Shown here in pieces: positions 10,204-20,585 of a stretch of 64,000 nt of DNA. This stretch comes from Blastobasis lacticolella. Its lineage: Eukaryota; Arthropoda; Insecta; Lepidoptera; Blastobasidae. Position 1 is the first letter of the stretch, and each line of letters starts with the position of its first letter. Position numbers and translations under genes: made by a program. Where the stretch lies: NCBI GenBank assembly GCA_905147135.1, contig LR990067.1, positions 6,820,001 through 6,884,000 of the forward strand. The letters run 5' to 3'. Below the pieces are notes generated by a model. The model was not told where the DNA came from, did no database searches, and saw nothing but the letters and a program-made list of their open reading frames with translations.

Positions 10204-11228
10204 AAGTTAGCCCTCCCCAATTCGTTCCACAGTTTCAAAATAGAGAAATGGTGCTACCCTCTCTCCCGGGTTAAAAAGACCCCCGGCCTCTCGTCTCAGT
10301 GGCGTCGCACAATGGAATTTTGATTTCGCAAAATGCTGGACTACCCTCCTTTTCTGTTTACGCTCAATTTCGCCCGATGCGGCAAATTGGTCCTTTGTGC
10401 GCGTGCATGGGAAAATTCGTGGCGATTTTCCCGCGCAAACTAGCGGAAAAGTCGCCTGTCGAGGCGGTCTGTCATGTGATGGTCGATACATTATTCGTCA
10501 TTATTATACAGTAACTATTTGTTGGTTATACAGTAACTATTGGTGCATCATAATTCGTCTTTTCTTTTTAATAAAAATAAGTGTATTTGAGTGAGGCAAC
10601 TGACAACAAACAAGTAAATAAATTTTAGGTCCATCCTTACTCAAGAACTTAGCGTGTTGGATGGCGCAAATGGCGAAAACTGTAGATAATGTTTAAGTAT
10701 AAAAATTACAAATCAAATCTGTTTAAGTATAATTAAATAACATTAAGCTAACTGGTGCATACCGATTTATTGTTTAATTGCAACGTAAGAAAATATTTTT
10801 TATTCTATTTTAGATATTTATCTGCATCTAACTAAATATAGGTACTCTGTTTTCGAACGAAGTAATAATATTGATAAGTTATACATATACATATTAAAGA
10901 CAATATTTGAGCAAACATTTACTTGCAAAATAAATGCCAATTTCATATGTAAGGACCCAATAATTACAAGTAATAATGACATATCGGAGAAAGGTTATGA
11001 TGTGGCTTTTTCAGGAACATCTCATCAATACAAAATCACTATCAAATCATATCACTATTTCATAAATTTTAGTTTATCGTGTACCTACTCGGGTTATGGC
11101 AGAATACCAGTGTGTTGCTATCCCAGGCAACACTGTGCTGAGCCATAACCTTTTTGTGCTGCAGCACACACATGCGGCTTCATTATGCTGTACTACTTCA
11201 TAATACCTACATAGTAAATTATTTAATC
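10204..11228. other. Unassigned; GC-richer patch at 10230-10480
   Basis: The patch contains CCCGGGTTAAAAAGACCCCC and TTTTCCCGCGCAAAC and has overlapping open frames on both strands (94 aa minus, 71 aa plus), probably because of its composition. No domain recognised; the rest is AT-rich. Confidence 0.35.
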
Positions 11229-11229
11229 A

Positions 11230-11345
11230 GTCTACCTCTATGTGAATGTTTTTAATTAAGTAGTTTCTAAGTTTAAGTTGTCTGTGTGTGCATGAAGTAT
11301 AAAATAAACGAATTTCTATTCTATTCTTCTATTCTTTCTATGTGG
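11230..11345 (+). repeat. Probable LINE 3' end
   Basis: GTGTGTGCATGAAGTATAAA, then ATAAACGAATTTC and a TATTC-rich tail, look like a LINE 3' UTR with its terminal repeat. No coding part remains. Confidence 0.4.
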
Positions 11346-11404
11346 CTATTCATAGTCCAAATACCTAGGTAAGTACTCTATATGGGAAACAAATTTGAAA
11401 ATTT

Positions 11405-11525
11405 ACCAGGAGCTATATCTTGTTCGATTTTCGGCATAAAAGCTTCAGTATTTTTTAAATCACATTGGCAAAAGAGTACGATTCCTAGAAAAATGCAATA
11501 ATATAAGCCAAGGAATCAAAACGTT
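11405..11525. mobile_element. MITE-K half copy
   Basis: AGGAGCTATATC, TTCGATTTTCGGCATAAAAG and ATCACATTGGCAA match the left half of MITE-K. The right arm is not recognisable. Confidence 0.5.
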
Positions 11526-11744
11526 GCATGTTCGCTCATAATTTCAGAGCGCCTGCACTTATTTAGCTAATTATTTTGGAGTTGTATTTGTCAGGTAAAC
11601 GATTACAAAAATTCTTTCTACTTATATAAAATTATTTCACTACATTTTCTAGAGTGTCACAGACTACCTACTTTTGATCTTGGAAAAATAATAGTAAGTT
11701 AGTACCCCGCGGAATAGTAGAAAGTACACAGAGTTTCGTAATAC

Positions 11745-12124
11745 GCTTGAATGACAAACTGGTAGACACTGGTAGGCACACAAACAGGCATGCCGGCCAC
11801 CTGATGGTGCGTGGTCACCGCCGCCTAAGGACATCAGCAACACCGGGGGAGTCACCAACACCGGGGGAGCCCGCCTTTGAAGAGACCTCTAATATACCTC
11901 TTGAACGATCCCATGTCATAGTCCAAAGTAAACACTGTGGCTGGGAGCTCATTCCACATCCGAATCGTAAGAGCTAGAATCGTTCTTTCGAATCTCCGCG
12001 TGGACACCACTAGAGGGTCCGCGTAATGGGGATGACTACCTAGCTCGCGGCGGGACGTGCGATGGCGGAATAGTGCTGTGGGCACCAGATCAAATAGTTC
12101 CTCAGAACACTCCCCATCGTACAT
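11745..12124 (-). pseudogene. LINE-G reverse transcriptase C-terminal fragment
   Basis: The best preserved LINE-G copy. From 12124 down to 11852 the minus strand reads GECSEELFDLVPTALFRHRT, then RRELGSHPHYADPLVVSTRR, RTILALTIRMWNELPATVF and DYDMGSFKRYIRGLFKGG. WNELP...F...Y....FKR.I is the usual LINE C-terminal tail. A local duplication (ACACCGGGGGAGTCACCA, then ACACCGGGGGAG, 11838-11871) breaks the end of the frame. Upstream domains are absent. Confidence 0.8.
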
Positions 12125-13130
12125 TTAAGTATAACAAAAAAGAAAAGAAAAGGTGTAAGTCTTACAGCCCTTATTAGCTACCTTACTACCCTTTCCTTCT
12201 GATTTCAATGGGAAATAATAATTTGTAATAGCAGAAAGCCGACCCCAATAAATCAAAGAGCATATTCACACCAGAAACCCCGAAATATGCCATTAAAACT
12301 ACATTTGCCTGATCAGTCTGTCAACTTGTACATGTAAACATAAATTTATGTCCAACTTTCGACCAAAACCCTTTGACCCCTGCTTTTATTGAGTCTGCAG
12401 AAATATACACTGCTTAAATACAAGCAAGCGATGGCTGTATGTGGTACAAAATTAAATGCAGAAGCATGACTTATTTTGTCACAGTGATGTCAAGGAAACG
12501 TTATAGACATATTTTACCTTATCTGTGGAAACCGTAACCGAATTATTTCGAACCATTATCACCCTTAAAGTCACTTAAAACGCAACAATTCTAACTAAAT
12601 TCCTCTAAATATACCGAAGTTCAAACTAAACTGGACGCCTCGATTCTCCTTTATAATGTAATGCCAAGCGGAAATTCTAAAAATACTTCCGTCTTTGTCA
12701 CACAAACGAGGTTTGTAGTGAAGGGAAGGAGATGAAAGAGGGTCGCGTTGCATATCATTATTGGGTACGAAGTAAAGGCGCTGAGATATATGTGTCTCAC
12801 TTTGATACCGAGTTAATAAAGTGCTAAAAAGAGATGGTTAGTCTGTCGTTAATATGAAATATGATTCGCCATTACTTTTTTTTCGACGCTAAAATGTTGT
12901 AGGCATCGCCGTACAAACGGTTTAGTACTTACATTGATGAATTAAACACATTTGTATGAAATTACTTAGTTTACGGTTTAAGTACTTTTATTAGAGACTT
13001 TAAATGTATTTAACAAAAGGTAATATTGGGTTTTCGTGTTGTAAGAGATTTGGCCTAACATTGTTACGTTTATGAAATAAACTAGGTTTTTTTTAGAAAT
13101 GGCCTTTTACAGAAATTCTAGAGAATTAGT
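12125..13130. other. No gene recognised
   Basis: One kilobase without repeat or coding assignment; possibly unique host DNA. Confidence 0.4.
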
Positions 13131-13135
13131 AGAGA

Positions 13136-13210
13136 TGAAGCGTTGGTGACCTAATGGTTAATGGTTCCAACTCGTAAGCGAGAGGTACTGGGTTGGAGCC
13201 CTCCACTGCC
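13136..13210 (+). mobile_element. SINE-C tRNA-like head only
   Basis: AGCGTTGGTGACCTAATGG, then ACTCGTAAGCGAGAGGTAC and GGGTTGGAGCCC are the tRNA-like part; the body is missing. Confidence 0.7.
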
Positions 13211-13825
13211 GCCACATACCAAGAAACTCGAAATTCCCTCGTTAAGAAACTAAATTACCGAATAATATTCTTTTTTGAGCATACATTTTAACGATTTACA
13301 GAAACTATAATCAGATTTATTGTAATTGGAGTGCCTATCCGTAACCGAATTCGAGATACAAATGCATAGAAGTGCCAAATGCATACAATGCCATTAAAGA
13401 TATTTATCAAATTACAATGGAATGTTTGGGTAACAAACAACTTAGAGTAAACATGCAATTTAATGGTAAAATTTTTTGGACAGTCGGTGGATGTAATAGT
13501 GCTCTGGCGTTTCCTCTGTCGAGGGAGGACCGAGGACTATATAAATTGGTTAGGGTGGGTTTGAAGCGTAGGTAACTTCACTCAAACACATTTTTATATA
13601 AAGCGGGATGGGGGCTTCAATGTGATCAAGCTCACTAAATCAATATTAAAAAAAACTCTAAAAGAGGAAATTCCTTTAAACTTATAAAATGAGTAGCTAT
13701 TTAAAATGTGTGAAAATAATCGTTAAAAGTATAGAGAAGAACAGCCGACCGAACCTCAGTTACAATCGTTATCCCGCTCAATTATTTTGTCTATTTCTAT
13801 TAAAACAGACTTCACAGGATTTTAT
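13211..13825. other. No gene recognised
   Basis: A 67-aa plus frame at 13372-13575 is present but resembles nothing I know. Confidence 0.4.
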
Positions 13826-13829
13826 ATTA

Positions 13830-13890
13830 TCTTGGGGCTAGATGGCGCTGTGTGAATTTGTCCACGAATATTTATTTATTTATTTATGTC
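13830..13890 (+). mobile_element. SINE-D tail
   Basis: GGGGCTAGATGGCGCTGTGT, then AATTTGTCCACG and (TTTA)n are the end of SINE-D (full copy at 30386). Confidence 0.8.
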
Positions 13891-14029
13891 ATATGCATAC
13901 TAGCGACCCGGCCTATCATCGCATGGATTTCTGGGCTTACATACAAAGCTTCCGGAAGAAATTCTGTAACTGATATCGGTACAGACAGGTAGACAGATTT
14001 GGTATCTTGCTGTGTGGTATTCGGCAACA

Positions 14030-14255
14030 AGATAGGAGCGTAGGAACACTAACCGATGCTCTTACGGTAAGCGAAAATATCGTGATGAAACCTGTACATT
14101 CAGGCAACTGAATGTATAACCATGATCCAATCCGGTCAGTTTCCCCTGGTAGCAAAGTCACGGAGGTCAGATGGCAGTCGCTCCACTGAGGCAATTCCCT
14201 GATCTGCCAAATCCTGGAACATAGTTAAGGCGGACCGCGGGCCCTCGCGTTTGGG
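14030..14255 (+). mobile_element. SINE-C, 5'-deleted
   Basis: The first bases (TAGGAGCG) jump directly to ACACTAACCGATGCTCTTAC, removing the tRNA-like head. The body continues to GCGGACCGCGGGCCCTCGCG. Confidence 0.8.
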
Positions 14256-14285
14256 CTTGTGTTCACTTAACACAAAGATATTGGA

Positions 14286-14497
14286 CATAATTCAAAATTC
14301 AAAATTTCTTTATTGATTAGGACAATAAATATCTCTTTCAATCGTCAAAAAGGAGGGGGGTAAGAAAGTAGGAAGGAAACACACAGTGACACGCTGACCG
14401 CCCTATGGCCGTAGATAAACGTATCCCTCGCCAACCACGACCGAACCGTGCTCGACAATGCCAGGCAGAGCCGGAACGCTATATTATATTATAATTA
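14286..14497 (-). mobile_element. LINE-P 3' end, young copy
   Basis: Reverse-complement partner of 32445-32660. By eye they differ at about seven positions and a 4-nt indel over roughly 205 bp. In sense it contains GCGTTCCGGCTCTGCCTGGC, then TACCCCCCTCCTTTTTGACG, and ends TCAATAAAGAAATTTTGAAT. The AATAAA and divergent upstream flanks suggest a 5'-truncated LINE 3' UTR. Confidence 0.72.
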
Positions 14498-14674
14498 GAG
14501 ATTAGATCTTCATATAGAATAGAAGGAGCCTCGACCTGTAGAGAATGTACGTACACTGTCAATCTATCACAAATCTAAACAAATGACGCAATATCATACA
14601 AAAAGCTAGAACATTAAGGTCGCCAAGGCCACCAAATTTAAAATAGCAGTGATTCTGGTGAGGTATTTTGACTA

Positions 14675-14862
14675 CCTGGAGAGGTTTTCCCTGGAGAGTA
14701 CAACATGGAGTTCTTCTAGAAAGGGGTGAAAAAGTTTTTACGGGGTCGGCAACGCGTGGGTGATGCCCCTGGTATTGCAAACGTCCATAGGCTGCGGTGA
14801 CTGCGCACCATCAGGCAGGCCGCAAGCTTGTTTGCCACCTTAGTGGTATATAAAAAAAAATA
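14675..14862 (+). pseudogene. LINE-F reverse transcriptase C-terminal remnant
   Basis: The frame reads GEVFPGEYNMEFF, stop, KGVKKFLRGRQRVGDAPGIA, then NVHRLR and stop, followed by GCTTGTTTGCCACC, TTAGTGGTATAT and an A-run. The 62.1-62.4 kb copy shows the same peptide after LWNELPG, placing it at the reverse transcriptase C-terminus. One internal stop; only the 3' end is present. Confidence 0.75.
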
Positions 14863-15234
14863 GCCGTCCATTTTGGACACGTTATATGCACAATTAAAAA
14901 AACTATTGTATTCAGCTATGAGTAGGTTCCTTTATGCCTCGCTCGATGATACCGTGGCGCCTAGCATTTTAAAATGTTTATAGATTATTATTTAATGTTA
15001 CCTATGTAAGTATGACGTTCATAAGTGTTTGTAAAATCTTAATTTGAATAAATGTTTTTGAATTTTGAGTTTGAATTTGCCTCTATGTCCAATTTCTTTG
15101 AGCGTGCTGTCTATGCGTTCGTCAAAATGAAGAAATTTGACCAATCATAGATCTGTTTGAACGCAGTGCGTTCACATAGCATAGTATTATTACTTTGTGA
15201 GCACGCATAGTAATGCTGATTTATTTCATTTTAT
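14863..15234. other. Unassigned; possible small repeat
   Basis: TTTGACCAATCATAGATC and GAACGCAGTGCGTTCA (15137-15174) resemble 63735-63780, which hints at a small repeat shared by both sites. Confidence 0.35.
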
Positions 15235-15235
15235 G

Positions 15236-15480
15236 ACGACCTGAGTGGTTCAGTTGATTAACATGCCTTTGACTGTCTGCCACGCAGAGGTCCATGGTGC
15301 GATTCCCGGAAGAGCAGAAACTGAAATGATGAATTTGAATTTCTGTTATGGGTCTTGGTGTATATTAAGTAAGTTTTTTTAAATGCCTTAAATAGTTAAT
15401 CAGTTATCAAAATCACTCATAACACAAGCTTTGCTTTCTTTGGGGCTGGATAGCGCTGTGTAAATTTGTACAAGCAATTT
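15236..15480 (+). mobile_element. SINE-D, full-length
   Basis: Starts GACGACCTGAGTGGTTCAG (A-box-like), has B-box-like GGTGCGATTCCC, then GAGCAGAAACTGAAATGATG, and ends GATAGCGCTGTGTAAATTTG plus a TTTTATT tail. Confidence 0.85.
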
Positions 15481-15765
15481 TATTCGTTCCCAAATGGAAT
15501 CTCACCATGGCCACGACCTTCAGACATTAAGGACTGACCTAGAGACAGAAATATATACATCAAAGTCGCTTCTCGCCGTCTGCCCCTATGTATATCTGTG
15601 CATATGTTTGATTGATGAATCTGCTCAGATATATAAGTACCCGTAAATTTATATTTGAAGCCTTGGCAATGCTCACATATTAATGAACTCGACTGTACGC
15701 TTATATCTTCTAGGCTACGCAATGGATAATAATGTGAAGTTCAACATTAGATAGAGTTTTCTTTT

Positions 15766-16019
15766 TGTTTTTTTATACCACCAAGGTGGCAAACAAGCTT
15801 ACGGCCTGCCTGTTAGTAAGTAGTCACCGCAGCCTATGGACGTTTGCAATACCAGGGGCATCACCCACGCGTTGCCGACCCCGTAAAAACCATTTAACCC
15901 CTTTCTTGAAGAACTCCATGTTGTACTCTCCAGGGAAAACCTCTCCAGGTAGTTCATTCCACAACCTTAGTGTGCGTGGGAGAAAGTTCCTTTGGAACCG
16001 CACAGTTTGCGACCAATTT
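15766..16019 (-). mobile_element. LINE-F 3' end, antisense, hit by SINE-A
   Basis: TTTTTTATACCACCAAGGTG to CCGCACAGTTTGCGACC is LINE-F in reverse. Codons for VGDAPGIANVHRL and FFKKGV are recognisable on the minus strand. SINE-A interrupts its upstream side at 16020. Confidence 0.75.
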
Positions 16020-16315
16020 CATCATCATCATCATCACAGCCCACAACAGTCTACTGCAGGACTTAGGGCCTCTCCCACAACTAGGGAGGTTATTGCCCTA
16101 ATCTCCACGCTTGGCAGACGGGTTGGAGATCGCAGTGTTATAATATAACAATAGAAAATGCTGCTGCCCATTTTACAGTCTACGGAGGCGCTTAGATCTT
16201 TTGCCTCGAAAACATTAGTCGCCTTGTACGACACCCACGAGTGTAAGGGGTTGGTGCTATTCTACTCTGCCGGACACCACACGGTTCTGCCGGACACCAC
16301 ACGGTTCACCAATTT
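16012..16315 (-). mobile_element. SINE-A with tandemly doubled 5' end
   Basis: TSD ACCAATTT at 16012-16019 and 16308-16315. CTGCCGGACACCACACGGTT occurs twice in tandem at 16267-16286 and 16287-16306, so the 5' end is duplicated, perhaps by slippage during reverse transcription. The target is LINE-F. Confidence 0.85.
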
Positions 16316-16319
16316 GGTT

Positions 16320-16936
16320 AAGAGTAATTCAAGAGGAAAGTTTGAAAGCAAGTAAAATAGGGTAGGTAGGGGCAAAGTCGCGCCGGGTCCACTAGTGGCA
16401 TAATAGTAATCATGTAAGCATTGTAAGTAGCACACGTAATAACACTGTTTATAAAAAAAATCCCCGCTCAGTGAGGACTGGATTTTATTCCTATTTTCGC
16501 TCTGCAGTCGCGCGGAAAACGTTCATAATACACTGAAATTGCGCTCCTAGGCAATGAGCTTGCAAATGGAAAATCCTTCAGGCGCTGGCGCTATTTATCT
16601 ACTATTGTTACAAGCTTTTATTTAGTTTTACATGTCCCCAAGTCAGTTCGTAATAAAATCTTGCAAGTGAAATTTAAACCATTTCCCGGCAAAATTGCGC
16701 TGAAATTTTGCACACTCATGTACGTTCGGTGACCGATACCATCGAGCTTATCTGATGATGAGACGGAAGGTGGGCATGCGAACTCCTAAACTATGCGTGA
16801 CCCTTCGAATTTGGGTTTGTTTGATTAGGCAAATACTCTGAATGATCATAGAGAACGCTCGATAAAAGCTTGCTACGTAAAAATATTTTTCATTAAAGTA
16901 AACTTGTTTTATATTATTAATTAAGTAGATTTATTT
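16320..16936. other. No gene recognised
   Basis: Unassigned; no repeat family seen. Confidence 0.4.
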
Positions 16937-17226
16937 ATTTACTACTACTACTGGCCGTGTGGTGACCGGCAGAGTAGAATAGCACCAACCCCTTATACTC
17001 ATGGGTATCGTACAAGGCGACTAATGGTTTTGAGACAAAAGATTAGGAGTCTCCGTAGTCTGGAAAATGGGCAGCAGCATTTTCCATTGTTATATTTAAA
17101 CACTGCGATCTCCAACCCGCCTGCCAAGCGTGGATATTATGGCAATAACCTCCCTTTTTGTGGGAGAGGCCGTAAGTCCTGCAGTGGACTGTTACGGGCT
17201 GTGATGATGATGATGATTTACTACTA
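16937..17226 (+). mobile_element. SINE-A with 11-bp TSD
   Basis: ATTTACTACTA at 16937-16947 and 17216-17226 flanks the copy. The left site continues as (ACT)n before GGCCGTGTGG. Confidence 0.87.
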
Positions 17227-17367
17227 GCGATCGGCTCACGCGTACGCCTAGCTACGCCTAGCTGCGACCCGGGTTGACGCGGGTTTTCTCGGAGTTACTC
17301 TATTATATTATACCTACATGTATTATACATATAAACCTTCCGGAAGAATTGCTTTTTCCTTTTTCCT

Positions 17368-17475
17368 GTTTTTTTTTGTACCTCTAGGGTGGCAAACAAG
17401 CTTACGGCCTGGGTAAGCAGTCACCGCAGCCTATGGACGTTTGCAATACCAGGGGAATCACCGACGCGTTATATT
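17368..17475 (-). mobile_element. LINE-F 3' end fragment
   Basis: GTTTTTTTTTGTACC, AGGGTGGCAAACAAGCTTAC and GGACGTTTGCAATACCAGGG match LINE-F in reverse; truncated near ACGCG. Confidence 0.7.
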
Positions 17476-17559
17476 TGAATATGAGCAATAAAGAATTTTC
17501 ATTCATAATTTTTCGTCTCCAATAAAACAAATTGTAACCTACCAAAAAAAGACCTCCCC

Positions 17560-17725
17560 ACCCAAGCACCGAACCTGCTACCGCTGGGGTGAACTCCCTC
17601 AGCCACGAACGCCCATCGCTCGGCTTGCGACCCTCGCCGTTGCCATGGCGACCGGCATGGGCGTCGCCGCCATGCTGTAGCTATACGGTTACGGGCTGTA
17701 GGGTGTGCAACGAGTCACGTCGCGT
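17560..17725. promoter_or_regulatory. CpG-rich block with X-box-like palindrome
   Basis: A GC- and CpG-rich island in AT-rich surroundings. GTTGCCATGGCGAC at 17639-17652 differs at one position from the RFX X-box palindrome GTTGCCATGGCAAC. A GC-rich host promoter is one reading, but no TATA box, initiator or following coding exon is evident, and it could be part of an unrecognised repeat. Confidence 0.3.
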
Positions 17726-17807
17726 TACGTAGACACGATTTGTCAGTTTTATAACACGAGTGAAATAATGAGTAGACATCTTGCCTAATGGAATTCTAGA
17801 GGGATCC

Positions 17808-18037
17808 AAGGGCTCTATTTTTGAATTGTTTTAGCCTCGATTCGAACGGTTTTCAATTTTGATTTTCGGTACGAAAAATTCAATGTTTTTTAAATAATAT
17901 TGGCAACACCGTAAGTGCGGTTCTAAAATAGGGAAAAACAGCATAATACATACAACTATAGAATTTTTCATACCGAAAATATAAATTGAAAACAGTTCGA
18001 ATCGACGCAAGCGAGAAGTAGAGGAAAATAGGGTACC
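17808..18037. mobile_element. MITE-K copy 3, well preserved arms
   Basis: Left arm GGGCTCTATTTTTGAATTG, CCTCGATTCGAACGG, TTTTCAATTTTGATTTTCGG. Right arm TACCGAAAATATAAATTG, AAAACAGTTCGAATCGACGC. Centre ATATTGGCAACACCG. The arms can pair over most of their length. Confidence 0.75.
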
Positions 18038-18067
18038 ATTCTTTTTACAGGGTACCCTTATTACGCT

Positions 18068-18525
18068 TGCTTGCTTAAGCAAAGCTTATGTTATGGGTGT
18101 TAGATAACTGATAAACTACATTTTTAAAAACATACTTATTATACACACCACACATTGGTCGTGTGGTGTCCGGTAGAGCAGAATATCGCCAACCCCTTAC
18201 ACTCGCGGGTGTCGTACAAGGCGACTGATATTTTTAAGGCAAAATTCTTGAGTCTCCGTAGGCTGGAAAATGGGCAGCAGCGTTTTCCATTGTTATATTT
18301 ATAACACTGTGATCTCTAACCCGCCTAACGTGGAGATTATGACAATAACCTACCCGTTCGTGAGAGAGGCCCTAAGTCCTGCAGTGGACTGTTATGGGCT
18401 GTGATGATGATGATACATACCACACCCAGACCCGTAACAGAAATTAAAAGTCATCATTTTAATTTCTGTTCGGCCGGGAATCGAACCAGGGACCTCTGCG
18501 CAGTCTGTCCCGCACCGTGTAACAT
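18068..18525 (-). mobile_element. SINE-D antisense, with SINE-A inserted
   Basis: AGCAAAGCTTATGTTATGGG through TACACACCACAC, then after the insertion CCCAGACCCGTAACAGAAAT to CGGGAATCGAACC (B box in reverse). The older element of the pair. Confidence 0.8.
18142..18425 (+). mobile_element. SINE-A inside SINE-D, 12-bp TSD
   Basis: TACACACCACAC (18142-18153) and TACATACCACAC (18414-18425) differ at one base and fit the SINE-D target. The copy is a little shorter, lacking part of the GCCTGCCAAGCG block. Confidence 0.85.
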
Positions 18526-18690
18526 GTATAATAAGAATGTATTTTAAAAAAGCACTTATATAAGTAGTTTATCAGTTATCTAAAATCCCTACCACAAGCT
18601 TTGCTTATTTTGGAGCTACATGGCACTGTGTGAATTTTTTCAAGCATCTTAATTTATTTATTTAATTTATGATATGATGAAAAAGCTTTT
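18526..18690 (+). mobile_element. SINE-D 3' half in opposite orientation
   Basis: TGTATAATAAGAATGTATTT, TAGTTTATCAGTTATC and ACAAGCTTTGCTTATTTTGG lead to a (TTTA)n tail. Together with 18068-18525 this makes a head-to-head inverted pair. Confidence 0.75.
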
Positions 18691-19005
18691 TATTTATTTA
18701 TTTATTAGTTCATTTCACAGTTTAACAGCAATGAAATACATATAAAATATGGGTACATTATGGTTGAAATGCCAATGACAAAACTGCATTTTAAAATTTT
18801 GTTATGTACCCACTAAGCAGCTTAGCAGATAGATACCCAAATTGACAAACAAAAAGAACAATAAAAAAGAAGAATAAAACAAGGCATGTACACTGGCGTG
18901 TGTGTGAGCATGCTGTTCGAGAGCATTTTCTAAATTCTTTGTAATACCCGACTTTAACTTATTTATAATATAACCTGTTACTTTTGCGAGTGATCTTAGT
19001 AGGTA
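18691..19005 (-). repeat. Probable LINE 3' end, antisense
   Basis: TTTATTTATTTATTAG at the left looks like a reversed A-rich tail. Low-complexity sequence follows with no coding match; compare 22345-22620. Confidence 0.35.
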
Positions 19006-19011
19006 GGCACT

Positions 19012-19272
19012 TGATTGAAATTGGTATTCAAGTGCATCCTGCTATATTGTTGTTGTTGGTTTCTAGTATTTTATAAAATATCTTGAGTTTCGGTGTGTGA
19101 ATACTAGTGGGTAGAATTGTATTTGTAGTTAAGTATGTAAGTGTAAAATTGTAAATTTTTATGCACCGCCTGCAATTTTTATTACCAGTTTTCGGGGTAG
19201 ACTGGTAGATAAAGCTACAAAGCTTTAAATCCACCTTTGTACTATTTTGTGCATAAAGTATTAAATATATAA
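19012..19272 (+). mobile_element. LINE-Q 3' end, copy 1
   Basis: About 250 bp, same-strand partner at 31660-31930. Shared blocks: GTGAATACTAGTGGGTA, TTTTTATGCACCGCCTGCAA, TTTTCGGGGTAGACTGGTAG and TTGTGCATAAAGTATTAAAT, then (AAAT)n. Reads as a LINE 3' UTR with terminal tetranucleotide repeat; no ORF is retained. Confidence 0.7.
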
Positions 19273-19402
19273 ATAAATAAATTATTGATTAATTCCCACT
19301 GAAGTATTGTTAGTTTTTCAACTGTCAGGGTTGCCTCAGTGCGTTCGCGCGTACTATGAGACTTCAAAGTAATGTTTCTTAATACGGGTATTATTATGTA
19401 CT

Positions 19403-19690
19403 AGCTTTTGCCCGTGACTTCGTCCGCGTGGAAATAGTTTTTAAGGCAGTTTTTCTTTTTCCAGAATTACCATTTAAAATGAGCTCCCTTATGTATAAAA
19501 GCTAGTACTACGGAGAGGTCAAGCTGTGGCTCTTAATGAGATGTTCTTGTTTCCAAAATCAATTATATCCTATTTGTTATCCAGGCTATTAATTCATCCA
19601 ACATTTCATTTTTATTCAAATCCATCCAGCAGAGATTAGCGTTTGCAAAAAAGACAAAAAGACAAAGAAAAATTTTTGACATTATATTTC
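19403..19690 (-). mobile_element. HEL-R Helitron-like element, antisense
   Basis: Begins GTACTAGCTTTTGCCCGTG, CTTCGTCCGCGTGG, the reverse of the family end that finishes CTAGT. Helitrons end CTRR before a T, so a non-autonomous Helitron is likely; lepidopteran genomes carry many such pieces. No Rep/helicase sequence is present. Confidence 0.6.
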
Positions 19691-20002
19691 TATTTGTTTT
19701 TCTTCATCGCCCTAAATTATTTTGTGGTAAATATATTCAATATCCAGACACTTCTTTTTACTGTATATAACCAGGTACACAGATAGGAAACCCAGTTACT
19801 ATGTTAAAACGCTCGAAAGCTTTCCCTCCAACAGCTTTAGCTAAGTTTTCCCTCTTAATGTATCTAAAAGCTTTCAGGCAGCTTTTACGAAAAATCGAGG
19901 GGCGTTTTACAGTCAACGAGCTATTGTTTTTGAGGTTATCAACGAGTCTACTTAATGAAGAATTGCTTGGTCTTTCTCAACTGTATTTGATAACTAAATG
20001 AG

Positions 20003-20200
20003 TGATGACTTGAGTGGTTCAGTTGATAGCATGGTCTAGGGTTCGATTTCCGACCGAGCAGAAATTAAAATGATAAATTTTCATTTTTGGGTCGGGTCTA
20101 CGTGTAGTGTGTATAATACGTATGTATTAAAAAAGAGTATAAATGTATTTTATCAGTTATCTAACATCATGTGTGTGAATTTATTCAAGCATATTTTAAG
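20003..20200 (+). mobile_element. SINE-D with internal deletions
   Basis: GATGACTTGAGTGGTTCAG, GGGTTCGATTTCC, GAGCAGAAATTAAAATGATA, then TTTTATCAGTTATCTAACAT. The block with ACAAGCTTTGC and GATGGCG is lost before TGTGAATTTATTCAAGC. Confidence 0.78.
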
Positions 20201-20202
20201 TT

Positions 20203-20402
20203 AGGCAATGCTCGCATAGTCCGGGAACTGGATGGGTGACCATTACTTGCTTTACTAATCGAACTTTAGCCGCGCAACGAGCTCGCCACTCGTGAGTTCT
20301 AATGCCGTTCGCGAACCGAAGTTGACAAAGGTCTTCCGCTGGGCACCAGACTGGGTGGTCAGTCTTGGGGTCTTGGAAGACCGTGACGGTATATTTCAAC
20401 CA
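20203..20402 (+). mobile_element. SINE-I, sense copy truncated in the 5S-like head
   Basis: Starts inside the head at GGGAACTGGATGGGTGACC (20222-20240). It continues through GCGCAACGAGCTCGCCACTC, AAAGGTCTTCCGCTGGG and ends CCGTGACGGTATATTT. The GGATGGGTGACC block equals the C box of 5S rRNA. Confidence 0.68.
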
Positions 20403-20585
20403 CTGACAACAAAAGGTGAGGTTTCATAAGTTCGATGTGTGATTTTGTGTGTCTATCTGTGGCATCGTAACTCCCGAATGGATAAACCGATTTGAATGCG
20501 GTTTTCTCTGTCTGAAAGCCAGTTTTATCGAGATGGTTCTTAGCTTGTTTCATTAAAATCGGTTTTGTAGTTTAGAATATGGACA
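20403..20585 (+). repeat. Dispersed repeat with AAACCGATTTGAATGCGG
   Basis: CGTAACTCCCGAATGGATAA, ACCGATTTGAATGCGG and TTTCATTAAAATCGG recur in reverse at 39608-39750. It resembles the inner part of Helitron-like repeats, but ends are not defined. Confidence 0.5.
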
